Assembly (NCBI GenBank): GCA_011033025.1
Contig: WFMF01000552.1
Location: 1-64,000 of the forward strand
DNA length: 64,000 nt
Direction: 5' to 3'
Source: Beroe forskalii
Taxonomy: Eukaryota > Ctenophora > Nuda > Beroida > Beroidae
Of the stretch, positions 1 to 10,544 are shown piece by piece (positions within the stretch are counted from its first letter, which is position 1; every line of letters begins with the position of its first letter). Under the pieces are notes generated by a model. It did not search any database, was not told where the DNA came from, and was given only the letters and a program-made list of their open reading frames with translations. The translations under genes were made by a program, and so were the position numbers.

Positions 1-223
1 ATTGAAATTTTTGAAATAAAAGTATAAGAAACTTCTGTTTCAAAAGTATCCACATCTTGGTCTAATCAGATATGGATTACGGATACCAAAAAATACTCCA
101 TGCCCCAACCTAACCTCTGAAATATCAGAAATCCCATGATAAGATCTCCCTTTACTTCCCCGACGATCACCTGGTAAATTGGGGGACTTTGGTCAACATG
201 ACAAACTAAAACTATAAACTCAC

Positions 224-1644
224 CAATAATCCGTACGCTGCCACAAAAGACCTCAGTAGATCCATCTTCTCGGCCTCTTTAATGAGTTTAAGTCCCAAGG
301 CCTTATCTCCCTGGAGGCCCACGAACTCCAGCAGCCGCAGTATCTTTGGAGGGAGCAGGGAAAGACCCAGGAGAAACGCTCCGTATCCCATCATGATGCC
401 CCCAACTATCTCACGAGAAAAGGTGGGCTGAGACCCGGGAGACTCTTGAGACTCGTGTTGCGAGACACAGCTATACAGTTCTTTGTAGAGACTGGGGAAT
501 TACAGCGTTACAGTTGCATGATCTAAGATGGCTCGTATCGATTATGGAGATAATACACATGGGACAAAGGTGTAACCACATCGAGAAAGTACCGTATAGC
601 TTTGTGCTTAATCTGTATCAATATCACGTACGCGCACAGGGATATATCAGAATCACTCCCAGAAGTGTAACGAGTACCTATTTGAGGAAAAATAGGAAGA
701 ATAAGAAGATAAATTTATTTATTATTTGTAATCATCAATGACCAGTCGCCCGATGCACCCCAGACGAACCTGACAGTGCCTGACATTACCTGTTCCCTCA
801 GAGGAATATTAAGATTTACATTGAGACCACGTTACCTTTTCCTGATTTATACCTGTGACATGTTTTGATCTTGAGAGCACCCTTCACGAAACTGACCAAA
901 CTCTCGGCATCCTCAGCGAATGTTAACACAGACCGCACTAACAGGGTTTCTGCGTACAGCTGGGAGAGCAACCAGTAAGTGCTATTATATTATTCCTAAA
1001 TTTATGAAAATATTGATGATTCTATTCCTTTGTCGCCGAGTAATGTCGGATTTATTTCCGAAATAGATAAAATTGGTGGCACAATTTGCAACAATGAAGT
1101 TTTTCATATCTGAAGTTTCATTGAAAATGGAAAAACGAAGGTAATAAATTATGGGCAACTAAAACAATTATGCAACTGTACTTAAGTTTGCAGCTTTTTT
1201 AATAAATTCTATTCGCCTACCAGTTCAGCATGTCTTTCTGATTCTGTGAAAAGGGAAATGTCTCTGTTTTTTACGTAGCTCATCAAATAGCTTATCATGC
1301 CATCCTTACGTCGGTTGTTGTCAATCACCTGCGACGTGACACGATATTGATTTAAAACAAGACGTATACCCACTCCCAAGCTTGGTTACGCTGCAAAATA
1401 CTTTCGATTCAAATTGATTAATCAACTGCTGGAAAGTCAAATTATTTATTATTTCCAAGATCAATTATTTAGATGTTAATATAATAATACCTGTAGGGCA
1501 ACATCGATTTCACTGATACTCTGTGCTATATGATCTCTGTCAAATGTCATTATCGCTTGCATAAAGCCAATGTTGCAGAACGCCATAGCTGCATACATAC
1601 TGGTGTCTTTGTAGGGAATAACACACTCTCGAGCTTCTTCCAAC
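224..1644 (-). CDS. TTC39: TTC39-like tetratricopeptide protein, three internal exons (partial)
   Basis: Three exons are seen on the minus strand at 1491-1644, 853-959 and 224-405, each bounded by AG acceptor and GT donor. In order they read ...SMYAAMAFCNIGFMQAIMTF..., then LYAETLLVRSVLTF...SFVKGALKIK, then GYGAFLLGLSLLPPKILRLL. From my knowledge of the family these match consecutive blocks of TTC39/Iml2-type (DUF3808) proteins: the N-terminal helical block, the 'AE-LL-R--LTF' block and the 'GxGxFNL-LS-LPP-IL-LLEF-GF-GD' block. TTC39 proteins are TPR-containing intracellular proteins of poorly defined function. The gene continues past the left edge, and its first exon(s) must lie to the right of 1644, but I could not find them among the repeats that follow. 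Confidence 0.8.
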
Positions 1645-3109
1645 CTAGGAAAAACTATATTAATCCAGGAGCCTAAAAAAGTTTTACTGTAGATTTTTGT
1701 CCCCACATTTTGACAACAATTTTTTGGCCAATTTAATACTTTGTGGAGAATCGATATTGGGTAGTGCCATAATTTCTAGGACAAGTAAGGCAACAGTTCA
1801 AAAAAGTGCGCTTATGACCACACCTTAAAATTGGCAAAAATTTGCACAGTCATTTTTTAGTCATGCCACTTGGTAGATCCCGATTCCCATGAAATGCAAA
1901 AGGGTGTTGAATATCTTATGATGAGATTTATCATTCGATTAGATATAATTGCAGCCCGAGGGTGACGAGGCCTTTAGCATGGTGAATGGTAATTGGTGCG
2001 TTATCTTGCCGCCTAATATGGCTAATTAACTAAGTAAACATGCAATCAACCCCCGTACCATGCTAACTAGGTAATTAGGGATAGAATCCCTCATTAGTAG
2101 GTTCAGGTGTTCCCTGTCATTTACCTGATATCTCCCGTGAGGGTCTAATGTTCATATTATCATTGGATAACTCAATTAGCTGACGCAAGGTGTAGGACTT
2201 ATGTCTCATTTCTAACCTCATTAGCTTCATCGTTCATTACTGATTGCTTGTTTGTCTAATGTCCGGCATCTATAATCCTCATGTATAAATAATACCTTGA
2301 CCTGAGCCTGAGGGTCAGTACTCAGTATTGTTTTGCTCTATGTGATTATCAGACACAGAACTCATGTCTGTATTCCGTCTTCAGTTGTTGAATGTTGAGC
2401 CCTTATACTTTCTATTTTCATGTTTATTGCACTGGTGTTTACTGTATACATTCGAGCCATAGGTATTAGGTTATTAAGTATGCCACTGCTTTGTTTCATA
2501 GAGCTAGCTCAATCACAGTTATGCGGAATATAAGTTCATTCTTATTATTATTTTCATTATGATATAAAAGTTTCTATTTTCACTCGTTTATTGCACTGGT
2601 GACTGTTGTAAGTTGAACCATAATCTCATATCAACTTGTATTTTCTAACTTGTGAGCCACAGTCACCAGTGAGGAAGCATTCCCCTGTATTTATCTTTCT
2701 GTTCGTAGGTACTGCAGCTGTAAATTCCTCATCTCTTTATCTGTTATTACACTGAAGTACTGTTGAAAGATTTCAACTTCATAGTATATGGTTGTTACTT
2801 TGTTAAATCAGTTAAAACATATTTCAATTTAGCATATTCTATTAATGGCAGGCAAATAATAATTCGGAAGACAGCATAGTAGCATAATACTAGATACTAT
2901 GCTAATATGAGCGTGATATTGTCACGGGAGCGGTCTCCATTACAATCACTCATATAATCATGATTGTGTGATATTATGATTATAATAATCAGTTACGTAT
3001 GCACTTTACATCATTTTACATCATTTACACCATCTTGCGATATATTTATCGATTTTATCAATATTTCCTTTCTTTATTGTTTATTGATTTGTGTTGAAAC
3101 TTATTTATC
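1645..3109. other. No gene seen; AT-rich sequence with a short direct repeat
   Basis: No supported coding exon. It is probably intron or upstream sequence of the TTC39-like gene plus repeat DNA. Two related ~55-bp stretches (about 2406-2461 and 2571-2621) share TTTCTATTTTCA and TTTATTGCACTGGTG. A TATAAATA at about 2284 and the general look suggest retroelement-derived sequence, but no element could be delimited. Confidence 0.4.
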
Positions 3110-3119
3110 ATTCATCTAG

Positions 3120-3180
3120 GCATACAGTTACGAGGATTTTTGTCCGATGCTGACATCGACCCAAGAGGCTGCATCACAAG
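3120..3180 (+). pseudogene. Orphan fragment of RING-gene exon 3
   Basis: About 60 bp resemble exon 3 of the RING gene at 3961-4077, including the preceding TTCATC(C/T)AG acceptor and the ACGAGGA-TTTTGTCC block. It lies upstream of and in the same orientation as that gene, so part of the RING gene was once duplicated in tandem. The copy is diverged and isolated. Confidence 0.6.
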
Positions 3181-3457
3181 AGGCAAACGACGCACTTTTC
3201 AGTTAAAAATAAAATATTGAGAAAATCTTTAATTGTTCCTACTGCTGGGGAAAGCAGAGTCCCATTCTTCACTGAAGCAGAAGAGATCGCATACTTCTTA
3301 TCGTACACCTGTGTATATTGCCACAAGCTACACGATGGTGAGAGGTGCTTGGCAATCAGCATGTAGAGAAAGGTTTATCAACTGCTAAGAATCGTGAAAA
3401 TATCAGTTGTTAACTTTAATTTCAATATATCTATCACTTCTTGTTGCATTCATTGAA

Positions 3458-4303
3458 ATGTCTTTCTCCTGTAACATCTGTGCAAAGGATTGCCTGATTG
3501 AGGCTGTGACTGCGGGGGATTCATTCTGCCTGCATCGGTTTTACTTCGGTTGCCTGGAGCTAGAGCTTCTGACAAAGACCCACTGCCCCATATGCCTGTC
3601 GAGGATCGACTCGTACATGAAGGTTTCAACGACGTGATTTATGTTGTATTGATAATTTGCTTATTTGTCAAAGCAAATATTGTTAATTAAAATTTTAATT
3701 TGATATAACTTATTGTCTATCCGAACACATACATTAAATTCTTTTCAGAAAGAAGATGGGAAGCTGGTTGGGGAAATCTTATACCCCTACCCTCAAGACG
3801 CCTTGGGCTCCTCTAACAGGAGTCAACTGATAAATCTGTGGGGTGAGGAGGTGAGTATTCAGTCCCATAATTTACATCATATTTTGCCGCTATTAGCAAT
3901 TTTCTCAATATTTCTATTCTAGATGATATATGTAGAAATACCAATTTATCATTCATCCAGTCCTACTACGAGGACTTTTGTCCTATCATGACAAGCACAC
4001 AGGAGGAGCCTGATAGGGTGAACGAGACCCTTTGTCCTAACACTCTCCTAGACGAGCTCATGTTGAGCGACACTTCAGTGAGTAACCCACCCCAGCCCCT
4101 CCCCCTGTTAATCTCATTCTAGACAATGAAACAATGAATTTGAATTTAACTTGCACATAAAGTTTATTTTACAGTATATTATAAACGAATTATAATTCCT
4201 TCAGACGGTGGTTGAAGAGGAGGTGGAGGACGAATTTGATGAGATAGAAATGACTGAGGAGTCATTGCATTATGTCGGGAACCAAGCTTTTGCCATCCGA
4301 TGA
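3458..4303 (+). CDS. Polinton-derived RING-finger-like protein, four exons, one zinc ligand lost
   Basis: Exons 3458-3622, 3749-3850, 3961-4077 and 4205-4303 join in phase to an open frame of 160 codons. Residues 5-46 have the RING spacing CxxC...CxH...C...CxxC, but the cysteine expected three residues after the histidine is tyrosine (Tyr29, codon TAC), so one zinc ligand is missing. The C-terminus is acidic. It is the homologue of the RING gene at 36891-37770 in the full-length Polinton: all exon lengths match except small end differences, and all splice sites are kept. RING proteins are usually E3 ubiquitin ligases. With the lost ligand and dead neighbours this copy is probably decaying although still open. 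The last exon runs into the antisense of the neighbouring gene. Confidence 0.7.
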
Positions 4304-5027
4304 GCAGCACTTCATCGTTCACTTGTTATTGTATCTCCTCAGTGTTGAATGGTATGTAACATAAGATCTCCCTCCCTTGTTGGAAGTGGAGGCGAAGGTT
4401 GGGGCCTTGAAGGGTCTTCTTGATGAGTTTCCAATTTCCTGAAATTTTATCTGTAAATTGAATAATGTACATTGTTTTTTCTCAAGTTATAAACAGAAAC
4501 GGTTTTTATCATATTTAATATAACATGATAAACTAGTTAATTACCACTACTTTCAGTGAGGAGTACCTGAAATGCGGACTGCTTGTTCCAGGGAACAGCC
4601 GGGGCAGGGCAGTGACGCATCCTTCTCTAGGAAGCGGTGGCAGGTGCTACACGAGATGATGGTTGCTGGAGCTGCTTCAACCAAAGTTCGATATTTGCGG
4701 CTAAAGAATCGCACCTGAAGGACATTTATCAATACAGATAAGAACTTTAATCATCTATATCCGTCACCAATATTTCGATACACATTAAATTCTATTTAAA
4801 TAAAATTTCAAGTTAGAATTTCGCGATAATTCCATTTACCTTGATTCGCAGATGTGACTTTTGTTTAATCTCGTGGTATAGCTCATGATTTTCGAAAATG
4901 TTAAAGTTGAAAGTCCGCTGCCAATATCCAATCTCTTCGACAACCGAGATTGTCTTGAATTTGATAATCTCGGAACTCTTTCTTCAATAGAAAGAACTTT
5001 AACTAGGCAAATATCAAAATCGGCCAT
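4240..5027 (-). pseudogene. Broken copy of Polinton zinc-ribbon/OB-like gene
   Basis: Minus-strand homologue of the gene at 36111-36899. The exon 1 counterpart starts at 5027 (MADFDICLVKVLSIEE...) and loses frame after residue 16 at a shortened A run. The exon 2 counterpart (about 4563-4707) keeps the zinc-ribbon cysteines (CSTCHRF...CPGC). The exon 3 counterpart (about 4240-4441) has an in-frame TAA. It lies tail to tail with the RING gene, as in the intact element. One frameshift plus one stop make it a pseudogene. Confidence 0.75.
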
Positions 5028-5613
5028 CGTTGATAAAATAGCAGTAACAACGGTCTTTATTTTCAGCGGTGGATTTTAGATGAATGAACAAATGGTCTAT
5101 CATTTTCATACAAACTATTATTTCCTACAAACTTAGATACATTCTTCAACCAGGACCTGGGCTGGCAGTAGGAATGATAGATTACCTCGAGGGTTTTAAT
5201 GTAAGCTGCGATAACGTGTGTTGGTGGCGATAACACCAGTGCCATCTCTCGACACAGCGTGAGTACTGAGTAATGCTGTAAGGCGTTGCGATCGGCCTTG
5301 TCAAAGCCGAAACCGTTTACAATTGCCGGCTACCAGCTCTTTCAACAGTGTCTTCAGTAGCACTGTTCAGGGGGCTAATAAAGTATAAGTGGTCTCAACT
5401 CTGAATCAGTTTATCAGCACTGAATACTTTTTCCCATTTTCTCATGTGTCGCTGTTTTATGATTGCTATACTTTTACTCTTAATCTTTCATGCTATGAAT
5501 TGTCTTAATTTAGTAATTTTAGACTGAGCAGATGGGTATTCACCTTCTTACTTTTACGTATTAGTAATAATTAGATATTTTTCCAATAAAAACCTTTTAT
5601 GGATACATATCAG
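5028..5613. other. No gene seen; diverged Polinton flank
   Basis: The first ~30 bp match the region just upstream of the OB-like gene in the full Polinton; beyond that the similarity fades. AATAAA-type signal and GT-rich text near 5385-5410 could be a polyadenylation region. Nothing else is supported. Confidence 0.35.
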
Positions 5614-7405
5614 GATTAGTAATAAGTCCAAAATTCTACAAGATGGAGCAATCTGTGAGATTGAACGGCTTCTAAAACGCCCTGTGCAAAGAGCCTTCTG
5701 CTTATTGCACCAAGTGGAATTACCACTGCGGAAGCTGTATGTCCACTATCAAGGGTCATTCAAAGGTAAGAAACTGTCTCGGGGTGCTCTCAGCTTGATA
5801 CTTAAATACAAAATATTGAATACTTATTTCATACTGCCGACTCGGTAGATGATCACTTGTTCAAATTTTGTCGGCGCTAGTCAGCACTGATCGCCATTGA
5901 TCAGCGCCAAAAGGCGATTTAAATAAATAGTAGTGTTTCTTGATCGTAACTAATATTTAGTTTAAACTGTTAAATATGTGTTTCTCGACTGAACAATCTC
6001 AGCAGCATTTATACTCCGCTGAGTATGTTCTGTTTCAGCTCCTGGTACTTTTATCCGGGTCCCTAGGGAGATCTCATAATGTCTGAAGATTTTCCACCGG
6101 TGACAAAGTTCAAGCGAATACCTTGCGACTTTCCCCGACTACCAGAAAAGGTATATTTCGGAGTTTCGGACATAATGATTCAGGTAGAAAAATATGAGCT
6201 CTTGGTTAGATCTTGATCAACGATTAACCGACATGTAGTCGAAAATGAATAACAGCCATGGTTCAAACTTCATATTACGATATTAGGATATCAAAGGCAT
6301 GATATGATTCAATTGTATCTCACAAATCGCTTTCCACTCCGTCAGGTCCTCGTCAAAATGTCCAATGACAGTGCTCTAATGTACAAATACTGTATTGCCA
6401 TTGACACTGGGAAACCTTATCGGTTTGCCAATGGCAAGATTGACCGATTTGTTGATTACAAGATCGGTCCGTGTTCCACTGCACGATGGATCACCCTAGG
6501 AACAAGGATACTGAGGCTGCACATGCTCAGTTCAACGTTCGATGCCTTTCGAGCTGAAATTCTGGAGCGTCTGGCAACTTTCATCTTGAAAGTTTACTAC
6601 AAGGTAATACAAATGCTTATCGGTGCCGCCTATCCTTAAATTCAATGGTTGTTTTGACACCCCATTTGCACCACCTACTTCCTCTCTCCCAATTTCCAAC
6701 ATCCTGTTCACAGTGGACTTCAGTCCACTCAGTCCATTCTCCGTGTCGGCCCAATCGCTCTTGTCGTCAACACGGATGTGTTGTATTGAGCAATTGACCA
6801 AAATCATTTCCGCGGAGGGGGGGGGGGTGACTTGATCGACATGTTGACAGTTTTGGTGGTGACATTATAGGTACCTAGGTATATCAGTTATTCAATTTAT
6901 ATTTCAGGTGTTCGCAAGCAGCAAGCTTCGTTGCGACATCACGGACGCTCCTCTCCATTATATCTTCGATCAGATACAGTTCACGAGGGAGCCCTGCCTG
7001 CCTGAGGAGAAGGAGGTTGTATTTGCATCAATACAACAGAACGCTTTCATGGCCAATCCAGAAGATTTGATATCGGCAATGCTTGGTAAGTTTATTGTTA
7101 AAAGGTTAAATAAGCCTGTGGATCAGATGAGGATCTGTAGATTAAATATGCGACAACAAAAGACTTAATTAATTTGGATCTCTGATGATCATATGAAGAT
7201 ATGAAAATCAAGATCATAATTGGTCTAGTGAACAATTGATCACTGTTTATTGATACATTGATTTTTTAACGAAGCATGAACAATGTTGCTTTTAAAGTTT
7301 CAAATCATCAAGTTGAATTTTACAGGTGCCGCAGGTGAGGGACAGAAGAATAGACAAAGGCCAAGAGCAAGGAGGCAGCTGGCAGAGCCTCATATACACT
7401 ACTAA
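5614..7405 (+). pseudogene. Mobile-element-associated gene of unknown function, copy A (multi-exon, disrupted)
   Basis: Exon-like blocks at 5614-5765 (QRAFCLLHQVELPLRKLY), 6071-6150 (MSEDFPPVTKFKRIPCDF), 6287-6603 (GPCSTARWITLGTRILRLHM), 6908-7085 (QQNAFMANPEDLISAML) and from 7326, which meets a stop at 7403-7405. The order and motifs resemble an uncharacterised protein family that I recall as abundant in cnidarian and arthropod genomes, with a 'RWLTTANRILRLY' core and a 'RNAFFAHPENLLLAML' block. Function unknown. Some junction phases do not fit, and the last exon runs directly into a polymerase exon fragment, so this copy is rearranged. The same gene recurs at 10545-11692. Confidence 0.5.
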
Positions 7406-7793
7406 AGATCTTCTGATACGTCACGGATTGGACTGTGGTGCTCACGACATTCAACGAACAGAAATGCCTGTTCCAGAAAAGTCACAGTTGAAGTTTGATA
7501 AGTGGTGGAGGACAATCAAACACCCCGTTTTCGTCAGTGAGTAAATCATTCATATAAATCAACTTATTGAATGTCTTTTATGTCGGTGATGAGTAATAAA
7601 TGTAATTTCATCAACCAAGTCCCTAAATGGATAAATTTTTTATTGCAGCTGCTGATATCGAGTGCTACATGAAGAAGGTGGAGCAGGAGTCAGCTGGCGA
7701 GCCACCCCAGAAGAAGAGGAAGGGAGCATCAACGGGGAAGAAAGGCTCAGCAACATTGAAGACAGCCGAACACAAACCTGATTTCGTCAGTGA
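7395..7793 (+). pseudogene. DNA polymerase B fragment (homologues of exons 5 and 6)
   Basis: 7395-7540 matches exon 5 and 7649-7793 matches the start of exon 6 of the polymerase at 22588-28581, with the intron between them kept. It includes the Exo I motif context (ADIECYMKKVE). The fragment starts inside another gene's exon (a recombination junction near 7395), and everything after the PPQKKRKGA-rich segment is missing. A dead fragment of a related Polinton. Confidence 0.75.
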
Positions 7794-8264
7794 GTAGATC
7801 GCTCATATTTAAGTTCAAACGATTCATTGAATGTTTTGTATGTCAGTGATGAGTAATGATTGATCGAAAAATTTCACTTGCAATAAATGTATTTGTTCTC
7901 TGCAAACTTCAGTACAGAATTGTTGCAATATTGTCTCTGTAGATATGCCCAGGAGGACAGCGACAAATGGAGCCCTAGATCCGCTGCAGGTGGACTACAA
8001 GAACTTTATGGTGTAACCTATCGCGTGTACACAACACGATGTGACGCTTACTTTTTCTACGACAAACTGACAACCAAGGTGAACATTGACCATCTTGTGC
8101 TTAATTAGCTCTAATCAAGAATTGGTGGTATAAGGAGATGGCACCCAATGGAGAAGAGAAGGCTTCTACAGGTTGATATCTCTAGAAGTCAGATGTAAAC
8201 GCAACCTCATCGACAAAGATTTCAACGAGTTCAACGTCGAGAAAGCGATTATAATAAGGTAGAT
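7794..8264 (+). other. Exon-like remnant, no identifiable gene
   Basis: A short block at about 7940-8108 follows an acceptor-like CTGTAG but has stops in the two plausible frames. It probably belongs to the same decayed Polinton. No function can be assigned. Confidence 0.3.
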
Positions 8265-8280
8265 TCAGAATTGAGTATGC

Positions 8281-8372
8281 GACTTTTTACCCCCCGACTT
8301 TTTATCCCCCGACTTTTTACCACCCTAAGTATCATGTGCGACTTTTTACCCCCCGCCTTTTTATCCCCATAG
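8281..8372. repeat. Left subterminal array of CGACTTTTTACCCCC units
   Basis: Four or five close copies of a ~17-bp unit lie just inside the left end of the MULE; the inverse array is at 10020-10303. They are likely transposase-binding sites, by analogy with other subterminal repeats. Confidence 0.7.
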
Positions 8373-8495
8373 GTATAGAAATGGAAAGTGTTTTGTAAAG
8401 TTCAACCATAAATCAATAATGTATAATATAATGTATAATGCTATTCAAATCAAACAAATTACATATAATTATAAGCAATTCCACGGAGAAGTCTG

Positions 8496-8936
8496 TCAGC
8501 TTGAGGAAGGGTGTACTCCGAGACCAGCTTCTGGATCCGTTCCTCTTCTTCTCTCTGGCAGAGTGGGTGAAGGAAGTTCCTCTCTGGATGTCGTGATGGT
8601 GGCTGCCGTGTGTCTGCTGCTTCTCAACGACTCCAGTAGTTTCCAGATGGAAGGATGCTGACAGCTGAGAAGGCTGTTGAAGGAGTGGTGGAATGCTTCA
8701 AGGGCGTTGGTAGTCCTGGAGGATCCCTGAGCGTGTCTGTCGTAGACATTCCACATCACGAGAGGGAACATAGGATCCATCCGCTGTCCAGCCACCGAGA
8801 GTCCAATCCAGGTTGATTCGAAGTAGTGGAGGATGGGGAGCTCGTCTGGGAGGAAGGAGGTTGACAGAGACTCGTAGACCCGCACAACATCAGAGAGAGG
8901 GACGAAGGCAAGAGCTGCAAGCTTCTTCACCCGCAC
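8496..8936 (-). pseudogene. MULE transposase, C-terminal fragment
   Basis: The 146-codon frame contains RVKKLAALAFVPLSDVVRVY, YFESTWIG and SRTTNALEAFHHSFNSLL, which I recognise as the downstream half of MULE-type transposases of invertebrates (the 'TNN-EGWH--FN' block and 'QHPSIWKLL'). Antisense reading at 8937-9030 continues the similarity in another frame (PKYTSDLDFK), so a frameshift lies near the frame start. The DDE catalytic residues upstream are not found. It is oriented against the nested GIY-YIG fragment. The element is non-autonomous now. Confidence 0.75.
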
Positions 8937-9234
8937 CTTGAAGTCCAGGTCAGAGGTGTACTTCGGAAGGAGGCCCAGCTGCTTGATGGAGGTGGTCCAT
9001 TGAGGATGGAGTTGGCTGCTACTACGTGTTGGAAAGTCTGTTGAAAGGTGTTCATCGTGATAGCTGGATAACTACTGCCCTCAGAGGACGCATTATATAT
9101 GGTTCCTGCATATGCTAAACGAGCTTTGAAACCAGTGACGCCTCTCGTTAAGTGGTCATGATGTGACCCAAAGCTATATGAGTACCATGATACAACGTTA
9201 TATGAGTATCATGATCCGATCCTTGGTACCTGAC

Positions 9235-9737
9235 ACAAGAAGATCCTCAACGACCACGACATCGACGTCACCTTCTCCTCCAACACCTCCCTCCGGAACC
9301 TCCTCACCAAGACAAAGACTACTCCCCCCTCCTCCCAGACTCCCAACACCATCTACGAGATCAGCTGCCTCGACTGCCCCGCCAAGTACAACGGACAGAC
9401 CTACCGCCCCTCCCTCGACAGAATGAAAGAACACGAGAGATGCTACAGACTGAATAACGCAGTTGACGACACTACAGACAGAGTGAAATCTGCTCCAGCT
9501 CATCACTCCCTCACCACCGGACACAACATCGCCTGGAACGACATCCACATCCTCAAGTCCCTCCCCTCCCGCTCCCACCTAGACCTGACAGAACAGGCTG
9601 CCATAGCCACTAGGAAACCATCTATGAACAGAACTGACAGCGCTCCAAAGTGCAGCACCCTGTGGAACCCCATCCTCCCCAAGATCTCCTCAACCTTCAG
9701 ACCTACTGACTCAGGAATCCTCTTCCCTAACTACTGA
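9235..9737 (+). pseudogene. GIY-YIG endonuclease domain of a Penelope-like retroelement
   Basis: One open frame of about 165 codons reads IYEISCLDCPAKYNGQTYR...LDRMKEH, followed by SAPAHHSLTTGHNIAWNDIH and SLPSRSHLDLTEQAAIA. This is the order seen in the C-terminal endonuclease of Penelope-like elements: GIY-YIG core, then Arg and Glu-containing helices, then a '-H---TGH-I-W' motif. The reverse transcriptase part is absent, so this is a 5'-truncated copy, ending around 9740 with a non-coding tail to about 9920. It is inserted inside the MULE. Confidence 0.75.
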
Positions 9738-9879
9738 CACCATTTTTCTTGTTTATGTTATTAGTGATATTGTATTTGATTATCCCGTCACCTGATCACT
9801 CACACCCACCACCCATCCCCCACTCCCTGACACCACTCATTTCATTTATAAGCATCCTCTCACCCTCCATCTTCAGCTG

Positions 9880-9918
9880 ACGACGATAATCACATGATTT
9901 TCGAAAGCTCCTGATTTA
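9880..9918 (+). ncRNA. Hammerhead-like core remnant in Penelope tail
   Basis: CAGCTGACGACGATAATCAC followed by ATGATTTTCGAAAG resembles the hammerhead CUGANGA...GAAA arrangement with a short stem between. Penelope-like elements are known to carry hammerhead ribozymes in their terminal repeats. The stems are only partly pairable by eye, so activity is doubtful. Confidence 0.3.
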
Positions 9919-10019
9919 ATGTTTATCGTATCATTTAAACGTTTTAACTTGCTCTCTAAATTGCTCGAACGGGATAGCATCACGTGAGTTCCTCCTCGAA
10001 ATGTGATCCAGGGGGGTAA

Positions 10020-10303
10020 AAGGTCGCAGTTCTACGGTTAGGTACGACTGTTTATCCCCATCGAAGCTTGAACGGGGATAAAGGTCGCAGCTGTACTGTT
10101 GTCTGCGACCTTTTATCCCCCTGTCAAAACCGAGCTCATTTTTCAATGGGGATAAAAGTCGCAGTCTATGGCAGAAGTGCGCCTTTTTACCCCCCTCAGA
10201 ATACAGTACAGATCAAAGGCAAAGCAGGGGGTAAAAGGTCGCACCTGTACCCTAGGGTGGTAAAAGGTCGGGGGATAAAAAGTCGGGGGGTAAAAAGTCG
10301 CAT
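10020..10303. repeat. Right subterminal array of GGGGATAAAAGTCGC units
   Basis: At least seven copies, in both orientations, of GGGG(G/A)TAAAA(A/G)GTCGC lie inside the right end of the MULE. They mirror the left array at 8281-8372. Confidence 0.7.
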
Positions 10304-10544
10304 CACCTCAGAATTAACTATATCATATCAGCTCAAACCCCTTTTTACTTTATCATTTTGAAATAGTGAAGTGAGCCGGTTTCGGTCCGAAACTGACTAA
10401 ATTCCGCTATATCTTCGTCATTTTTGGATCAAATACCTTCATAGTTATACTAACCAAAACGTTCTCCCTAGATACTCTCCTGCCAACGTCTTAAACACTC
10501 GAAGAGGGCCTGACCCTTCCCTCAGCAGAAGACAGACGATTTTA

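Larger units (their letters stand above)
8273..10307. mobile_element. Mutator-like (MULE) DNA transposon with 8-bp target duplication
   Basis: The ends are inverted repeats: left from 8273 (ATGCGACTTTTTACCCCCCG core), right ending at 10307 with the complementary sequence. The left end is preceded and the right end followed by TCAGAATT (8265-8272 and 10308-10315), an 8-bp target duplication; one further base is mismatched, consistent with the 8-10 bp made by MULEs. The GCGACTTTTTA(C/T)CCCC unit is reiterated in both subterminal regions. Inside are a MULE transposase fragment (minus strand) and a nested GIY-YIG fragment. The element sits in dead Polinton DNA. Confidence 0.8.

Noticed and set aside
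2281..2700. Possible solo LTR
   Set aside because: A TATA-like motif and repeats are present, but no TG...CA ends or target duplication could be found.
9163..9426. Pro/Ser/Thr-rich 87-codon frame
   Set aside because: It is the wrong frame of the GIY-YIG fragment.
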